A stretch of 64,000 bases of DNA from Sipunculus nudus (lineage: Eukaryota; Annelida; Sipuncula; Golfingiida; Sipunculidae). Made by a program: the position numbers and the translations under genes. The notes below the pieces were generated by a model. The model had not been told where the DNA came from and searched no databases. It was given only the letters and a program-made list of their open reading frames with translations. Shown here in pieces: positions 56,516-64,000 of the stretch; within the stretch, counting starts at the first letter, position 1, and each line of letters starts with the position of its first letter. Location: assembly GCA_026874595.1 (NCBI GenBank), contig CM049320.1, positions 6,081,464 through 6,145,463 of the forward strand, given 5' to 3'.

Positions 56516-57532
56516 CACACCCCCCCCCCCCCCCCCAAAAAAAACTAAATTAATAGTTGCTTAAGACATTAAGAAAGAGTTGGACTCATGGCGGTGTAGG
56601 GAGGTTGTCCGGGGTGGATTTTGAGCTGGTACCCTTATTTTACAAGGAGTAGGTTTCTGTCGGTATTCCTTTGGATTGCCCCCCCCCCCACATTTTTTTC
56701 AGCAAACAAGGCATTATGCTCCCCATGCAGCGGTTAAACACTTCAGACGTCCCAGGTCTCCTATTGTTTCTAACCCCTGCTTTGTATAGCACGGTCCTCT
56801 GGGTTACGCCACCAAGGCTGGCACAGAGCATAGAATTGTAATCAATGAGGGTATGGTATCGCATTGTGCATCCCGCTCATGCTACACCCTTTTTTAAAGG
56901 TTTCGTACCAAATTGTGGAGGCATCTACCCCCCCCCCCCCCCCTCTATCCGACCTTATAGGACCTTTTCTTAGATTTTTCTAGTGTCATCCTGGGTTGGA
57001 CCCCCCTTTCCGTAAATCCTGAATCCGCCCCTGGATTATACCGGTTCTGACACAGGGCCAAGAATGAGGCAACTGAGAGCGGGTGTCGTATCGATTAAAA
57101 GACGACCGTTGGGTATAACCGCTGCGCGAGGAGCGTAACAAGGCCTATGAGAATCATTGTTTGTATTGCCGTTAAACTGAGTGTGCATTTTTGGGCTAGG
57201 GCACATGTTTTAGTAGTATTAACTTCGATTTTATGTAAATATGCTATTGTGATATTAAACTCGTTGCCATGGGAGTTATGTCTGAAATGCTATTATTCTG
57301 TCTGTTCCGCAACAATGATCATTGTCATACGCCTTGTGGTATGAAATATTCTGCAAAATTCCTAAATATGAAACCAGGTATATAATAATGGCTGTATAAA
57401 ATAAAACACAATGGCTGTATGCATGATAGCTTTAATAGGTTCCAATCCTTACCAGTAGACAAGACAAGTTTGAAGTTGCTCAGGAGACACACAGATTACC
57501 TGACATGAACAAAATCCGGTTGATTGCACAAA
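56516..57532. other. spacer upstream of the lectin gene
   Basis: Three poly(C) tracts (56,521-56,536, 56,679-56,689, 56,928-56,943). No gene is recognised. No clear TATA box was found before the lectin start. Confidence 0.45.
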
Positions 57533-59516
57533 ATGGGAAAGTCACTCTTCTTGTATATCATCTTGTTCCGTATGCCAGGTAGGTTTTTTTTTTTTTTCAC
57601 CTAGTGGTTAAGAAAAATATGTTCCCTTTACATGTTACTTGGGTCAAACTAAGGAAGATAAAATATAGGAATTCAGATATAGTCTCTTAAACAAACAAAA
57701 ATGTTTTCAAAGAAATGTTTTTAATATACATTTCATGACATGGTAGCTGCTCTTTCTGCAATTAAACGAGCACGATTCTATCATCTGGAGAGAGATCTTT
57801 GTGCAAAGTCGGAACTTGCGATCCCCGAGCGTGTACAACTGATCAGAGAAGATCTTCAGGAGAATGAACTCTATACAAAATGTGCCCTGAAATGCAATGA
57901 AAAGATTTCCTGTCGAGCAGTCAATGTAATAAAGAATGGCACGTGTGAACTTGTCCTAAACGGAAGTTTTGGTAGACATGTCCGCAATGGGTGTTCCCTC
58001 CTTATTGGTGAATATGGTGAGATGAGTTATATTTATGTTACAATGTAACTGACATGATTGATCTAATTGTACAACTTTTTTACTGTAAATTTCAATCCTA
58101 ACAAAACAACATCACGTGATCATAATGTCATTGCGACTAGTTCTTTACTGCTTTTTCCCTTTAAAAATTAGTACCAGCAAAACATCATAGATTTTCCTAC
58201 CAAGTAGGATTCGCTATCGCCTGTCACGTGGATCAAGGGCACTATTTTACCAAATGACAGAAGAAGAAAATAATTTCCTTAAAAGTGAAAAATAACATAA
58301 TTCATTATATAACAGTCCTGCCTGGACACTTTTTTTTCTTAACGCTTCGGGATTCAATCGCCTCTAAAGAGGAGACCGAACGTATTCATGATTATTCATG
58401 ATGGTAACTTAGTGATGTGTTTAATCGTCTGGAATCAAAGGGTTTAAATGTTTGAGCCATTTTATACCATACTAGCTTGCCCAGAAGGATTTGAGAATGC
58501 CATTTACCAAGATACTGGGAATATTGCGGCATCATGCTACCTTATTTCGGAAGAAATAATGGAGTGGAAAATGGCCAGGAAGAATTGTCGTTCAGTGAAC
58601 GCTGACCTTGCCAGTGTTGAGACTCGGGGAGAAGCCGACCACATCAAATATCTGCTGAAGGGGAAGCTGGGTATACTATATTTGCCTTTTTGTTCGCGAG
58701 GGTTTCAAATTAGCGATATTCGCGAAAGTGAAATTATCGCATAAATAAACCTTCTTAAATAATATCAAAAGAATAATAGAAAAGAATAATATTTCACGTA
58801 TTACCGGTGATAATAATAGATAGTATATATCACCCGTAAGTCAAAGATAACAATGATAATTTGTATAAGATCCTTCAAATAATCTGTATATAATATCCAC
58901 TCGTCCTATATTCTCTTGGGTCCGGTCCGATCGTTCGATTTTTTGGTACATTTCATTTAACATGATTAATGATGTGATCGCGATAAATGAGCCCTCGCGA
59001 AGAAAATGAAAAAGTGAGCATCGCAAAATATTAACCCCATGAATATGAACCCAACCATATTATATGGCGAAAAGTTGATTTTAACTATACGTTTCTTTAT
59101 AGCCGAGTTTCGTATGTGAAACATAACATATCTGAAACGCTCTAAGACACAATTCTTCAGATACAAGCTTTGATAAAAGTATGAAATATCCCCTAAAACA
59201 TCAACGTTTATATAATGTGCGGTGGCATAAGAAATAGTTTACCTTTTGTTGTCCTTTTTGACATGTTTATAATAAAATTAATATGTTTAAAGTTGCCTCT
59301 GTTTGGGCGTCTGGCTCGGATAAAGAAAAGGAAGGGACGTGGCGGTGGGTCGCCACGGGAGCTGATGTTACCGTTGATGACTGGAGGACTGGTCAGCCGG
59401 ATAATTATTTATTCAACGAAGACTGTCTGGTGATCCATGTTGATGGCTGGAATGATGCTGACTGTGCTCATAGAATAACGGCTCTTTGTGAGATAAATGT
59501 TGTTTACAATGGATAG
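57533..59516 (+). CDS. secreted PAN-like/C-type lectin domain protein
   Basis: Four exons: 57,533-57,578, 57,747-58,016, 58,476-58,670 and 59,293-59,516. All junctions are phase 1 with GT-AG introns, giving 244 residues. Exon 1 and the start of exon 2 give a signal peptide (MGKSLFLYIILF... to about ALSA). Exon 2 encodes a six-Cys domain (RDLC, YTKC, LKC, ISC, GTC, NGC) like PAN/apple domains. Exons 3-4 encode a C-type lectin domain: ACPEGFEN, WKMARKNCRSVNADLASV, GSDKEKEGTWRWV, then GQPDN and GWNDADC, ending ALCEI. QPD and WND are the calcium-site-2 residues, QPD being the galactose-type triplet in the family. A secreted, calcium-dependent carbohydrate-binding protein, possibly in immunity, is inferred. 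AATAAA follows 65 bases after the stop. An upstream ATG at 57,514 is out of frame. Confidence 0.88.
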
Positions 59517-59581
59517 ACAAAACGGGGCATGAGAAAGGAAACAGTCTATCTTAAATTCAAGAATTACTCTAACCATTTTAG

Positions 59582-59587
59582 AATAAA
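59582..59587 (+). terminator. polyadenylation signal of the lectin gene
   Basis: AATAAA 65 bases after the stop codon, consistent with a short 3' UTR. Confidence 0.65.
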
Positions 59588-59599
59588 AACACTTTTTCG

Positions 59600-60943
59600 G
59601 CTGTATTTATAAAACAACAACCGATAAATATATAATAGGTGTATGCTTTAAACACAAATAAGAGAGAAGACATTTTGATGATAACTCATTGCAAAGTCTA
59701 CTCCATCGGCGAAAATGACTTCCATCTAGATAGTAGACGGACGGCATGAAGTTTCAAAATGAGGAGCAATTACACTTGCTAGTCTTGGGAAATTCATCAG
59801 GCTTACCCCAAATAAAGCTTAGAGAACGTAACAAGAGGCAAATAAATATGGCTGGTAAAGTTTAGTGTATTTATGATAGATAAAGGATTAAAACTGCCCC
59901 GAATAGCAATACAAGGGGGTTTTATGAATTCAGCAGATTCAGTATGTGCTTTTCATTTTGTACATCTCCTTACATCGAACATTTTGCTATTCATATGGAA
60001 AAGTTTTTTTTATATTTTCACTCCCTTATAGAGCAAAATTTGTTATATTTATTTGAGAAATATGTATTTTATTTTACAAACCTTGTAAGAACATTTCGCA
60101 AAATAATATATGGATCGTGGTGAAATGCTAAAAATTCATTAGGTATCATTATCTCGCTTTTATTTATATATGTAAAATCTCAGGGGACAAAGTAATATTT
60201 TTCTTACACGTAAAACAATTATACAGGCCATGAGTATTTGTTATAAAATAAAATGAATGCCTTTATTATTAAACTATTATGAAATTATATCATATGTTAA
60301 ACATATGACAATTAATTGTCAACCATTGCTTCTACTGAACAAACATAAAAGGTGCCTCTTCATAGGTAGCCGTACTTGCAAGAAGAAATGGTTAAGATTT
60401 CGGTTTAGATTTTATGACAGCTTCTAATTCTCTTTAATTATAATGTATGTTTAAATATGAAACAATTTTCGTACCTTTATTTAATTAGTTAATAAAGCCT
60501 TTACAATGTGATTAAGTATAACATACAATAGATATATGTAAATAGGAATGACTATAGAGAAGCAGGATATATTTAAACAATATTTTATGGAGCTGTTATT
60601 CTGGATTTGTACAGTATAAATTCTAAGCTTTGTTCGGGCTTATCAGTCAAAACTTGAATGTCATCGATCACTCGTATTATGGTTTTACATCACAACTGAC
60701 TCTAGTATAATAATACCACATGGGTATATAGTATGTTTGGAATAAAAGTATCTGGTTTATATTGTATCTATATCGAAGACGAGTAAGAGCTGTTCTCAGG
60801 ACTTTTGTCAGACAAAAAAGAGTTCAGCAGGCAATGGAAAATCTTCTGTTGGTTTTGACTGGGAAATAGATATTTATTTTAAAGAATGAAAAAGCAATAA
60901 TAATTATTTTAGCACTTTTCAATTTTATTGATAATAGAGATAA

Positions 60944-60995
<52 letters not shown>

Positions 60996-61294
60996 ATATA
61001 TATCATGTTTGACGTTGGTAACCGGGTGTTTTATATGTAAGAGTGTATGTTTTATGTCCTTGTCTGCACTTTGGCAGTTGTTTTGTGATTGTTTTTCTTT
61101 AAAATAAAACTGAAGCCGTTGAAAATGTTATGCATACTTTTGCCAAGTATTTTATAAATAATCATTTCTTTCAGGTAAATGGTTAAAGAAAAAAGTTATT
61201 GTGGGTAATTTATTTAAAATAAATGTTAATAAAAGGTTAATTTCCCCTCCTTTGTAAAGTGCTCTATGGCCTACAGACTAGGCCAGAGCGATAT
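59600..61294. other. no recognisable gene
   Basis: Very AT-rich spacer with a TA run at 60,946-61,003. Confidence 0.5.
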
Positions 61295-61457
61295 AATATT
61301 GAAGAAAAACAACACTGTAAATTCACTACAGTCTGTTTCACGGGATGCGACCCGATCACCAGGTGAATGTTGTTAGATTCTAACAATATTCACCTGATGA
61401 TCGGGTCCCATCCCGTGAAATAGACTGTAGTGAATTTACAGTGTTGTTTTTCTTCAG

Positions 61458-61461
<4 letters not shown>
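61295..61461. mobile_element. foldback (MITE-like) element
   Basis: Inverted arms of about 77 bp (61,299-61,375 and 61,381-61,457) around a 5-base centre GATTC. Arms differ at four places, of which three are transitions that keep G:U-type pairing on one strand. No coding capacity. It is joined on its right to a long TA microsatellite (61,462-61,501), and TA-rich text also precedes it. Confidence 0.88.

Positions 61462-61501
<40 letters not shown>
61462..61501. repeat. (TA)n microsatellite
   Basis: About 20 TA units abutting the foldback element. Confidence 0.97.
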
Positions 61502-61505
<4 letters not shown>

Positions 61506-64000
61506 TTATATACTTTGTCATACTATTTGTTTAAAACCTCTTTAACATGATCTTCTTGATTTGTACATAAAATGATTATTGGTTGTTAATAATAAGAAAT
61601 AACAACATATGTTAAATTTGATATTGTACATCAAGAATGATTTTTCTGTAAACTAAGTATTTGAACTGAACAAAAATAATCGTACTTGCTTTCGTTTAAT
61701 TGTTATTAAATATATCGGTTTTCTTGTATTCTTTTCTGCTTTATGACTTTGAACCAAGAAAAGTCCTCATGTATGGAATCACTGTAATATTTTTATACAC
61801 ATCATAAGTTTATAATTAAATGGCATACCTACAAGCGATATCCTTATAGTATCCAAGGGCTAATTAACAACTATTGTTTCTTTAGACATGTTGTATGAGC
61901 AAGAAATGTCAAGCATATGACGAAGGTACATTTTCTGGTAACTTTAAACTCCTCCAAAAATAATCTGACGGTTTTGAAAATAATATTTTTGTTAATATGA
62001 AGTTGTGCAAGTTAGAAAGGTCTAAACAAGTAAGAAAATGTGTAACATTAAAATCACAATATAATAAACAAAGGGTATATGCGGGAACTTATATGTCGTA
62101 TGTCTTTGTCGTTATGTGGTACACGTAAATAAGGAAATGAGTAGTTTAATCGGAAAATTTGAAGTCTCTCTGATTATAATGATACCCAGATATAAACATA
62201 AGACGAAATGGTGGTGCTGGCATTCACTGATGTTATAAAACATTTCCAATTTATTACGTGTGGTATGGCGTATAAGCTTTGTAATACTGGTGTGAGTTTA
62301 ATTACAACGACGATAAAACAGGTAGAAACATTCTCTCTGTTATTTTTAGCATGCTTAAGTGTGTCTGTCATACTATTCCGGTCATTGAAATAAATAAAGG
62401 AACTCTTAAAATTGTGTCTTTCTCTTATATGTTCAGATGGGTTCAGCACACTGTTAATAAATAGTATATCAAAATATACTTATATAACATTTATCCACTA
62501 CACTCTGATTAATTTCAGTCATTACTACTTGTATACACTTCCACTACCAGTTCACTTGTCCCACAGTATTATATGCAAGGACACAGTAAGTCCATGACGC
62601 CAATTACACCTAGGTCTTATCTTTTGGTAGTTACTGTATTTACCTGACAGTCTGATTGATTATGTGCTGTAATATGAGACTAACATTTAAATGGCAGCAT
62701 TAGAAAAAATCCTGCCGAATTTTCCAGGAGTAGCTTTGCAGGAAAACGGGCTCAACATATATATATGAAGATTGAGAAGGAAGGACCTTTAGATAGAAGC
62801 CCTTCACAAGCAAACAGCTGGCTCTGCACCCCCTAAACCACACTAGTACAATGTCAATGGTGCGTTAGAAGTGCATGTAGGATGGACCTCTGTTGTAGCA
62901 AGTGACAATCTGCAGTGGGCCATTGGTGTTTTTATGTTTTAAGTGTGTTAATGTCTGTTGAACACCAGTTAAAATAGAACTTCAAAGTTCAGTAAAAGTT
63001 AACCCACAAAATACACATTTTAAAGGTCCATACGTTCAGGGTCATTTTTACACTTGCTGTGTCTCCGGCTAACTGCATGCCATAGGCTGTTCAGAACATT
63101 AGATGATTACTTTTTAACCCAGAGCATGAAAGGGGAACTTATGATCCAGATGAAAGTGGCACCAACCACTACTAAGCCATAGGGCATGAATCCTAATCGG
63201 GAGTAGCCCTGTTGCGTCACAGAAGCAGAATTTTCCAATACCCTTTAAAAAAATCCAGTTTGGATAAAAGCGTTACGTTTCTCTAATTGTTCAACCAAAT
63301 AATCAGGGTTTGGCATAAGTTCACAGTGATAAACAATGTAAGCTTTTAATTTTCGAAATCAACGCATGCAGCGGCGCGCTGATCCATCTTTTTTGTGGAC
63401 CTTTGCCAAAAGGCGAGCAATTCTATCTCTTTATGACGCCACGGGATAACATTTCTCGTACCTCATACCTCATTTTAAGTCTTAACGCATGCAGGAGGTA
63501 CCGGGCCTGACGATCTGTGGTGAAAATCCGATGTGAGATGGAGATCGCACTCTATAAAAAGATTTTGTATCTGAACATCTGTAAACACATCGTCAGATTT
63601 GTTAAGTAAAGTTCGTAGCTGTGTTGTTTTTGGATGGAATGATTGTCACTGATCTGTACATCCGCAGGCCCTTGTTTACGAGTCTCATTAGGAAAGGAGG
63701 CAATGCTTTTCTTATATCAATATTTCAAATGGCATTGCTTTTTCCAAGTTGTGGTATCCGGTACAGCTTGGTTTACCGTCGAGCCTTTATCACCTGCGTG
63801 CCTAGGACCCTGTGTTGTTTCTCCTGTGCTTTTTCATTTTCCATTTGTAACAACCGAAAAAAATTTAGTGTGTTATGCCCCACAAGATCGTTAATACAGT
63901 GGCGACATCAGCACGCCGATAGCGCCCCTGGCGAAATAATTTCTCGAACTTTCATTTTAAGGCCGGTGACCTCATGCAAAGTAATAAGATAAATTTTTAA
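61502..64000. other. no recognisable gene
   Basis: Spacer. A 123-codon plus frame at 63,621-63,992 has no recognisable domain and runs near the window edge. Two weakly similar segments ('acatttctcgtacct...cattttaag' near 63,450 and 'aatttctcgaacttt...cattttaag' near 63,940) hint at a repeat. Confidence 0.4.

Overview
The window is AT-rich eukaryotic DNA. It carries intron-bearing animal genes with GT-AG introns and AATAAA signals, Ty3/gypsy elements, non-LTR fragments, tRNA-derived SINEs and many (TA)n and poly(C) tracts. Together with a PAN-like/C-type lectin and a Gmr1-like retroelement this suggests a lophotrochozoan, most likely a bivalve mollusc. The species is not determined.

Left part (1-13,290): mostly host intergenic DNA with a decayed LINE piece (about 2,700-3,200) and a 99-bp tandem array (4,097-4,497). 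A decayed Ty3/gypsy element (4,864-10,841) has its integrase upstream of reverse transcriptase, the Gmr1 arrangement. It sits inside one copy (A) of a local duplication that ends in a broken methyltransferase-like gene. Middle-left (13,290-27,780): few genes. It holds CCCGCAC-rich stretches, a candidate solo LTR, and a second gypsy remnant on the minus strand whose outer ends are inverted rather than direct LTR ends. Copy B of the duplication (about 27,780-31,110) keeps an intact 280-codon methyltransferase-like reading frame.

Middle-right (37,766-45,773, minus strand): a six-exon triosephosphate isomerase-like gene with all splice sites and frames intact. By alignment to the family it lacks the catalytic lid (loop 6) and has Leu in place of Ser96. 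A 60-bp minisatellite (about 46,190-47,880) lies directly upstream, and a foldback element lies just past its 3' end. Introns carry SINE and LINE remnants.

Right part (48,000-64,000): repeat-rich spacer with octamer-word clusters, a GGTGGCGCCACC-centred repeat array and SINE copies. It also contains a four-exon secreted lectin gene (57,533-59,516, plus strand) with a PAN-like domain followed by a C-type lectin domain, and a near-perfect 165-bp foldback element next to a TA microsatellite.

The genes show no operon-like relation. The probably live host genes are the TPI-like gene, the lectin and the copy B methyltransferase. Everything else is mobile or repetitive DNA in various stages of decay.
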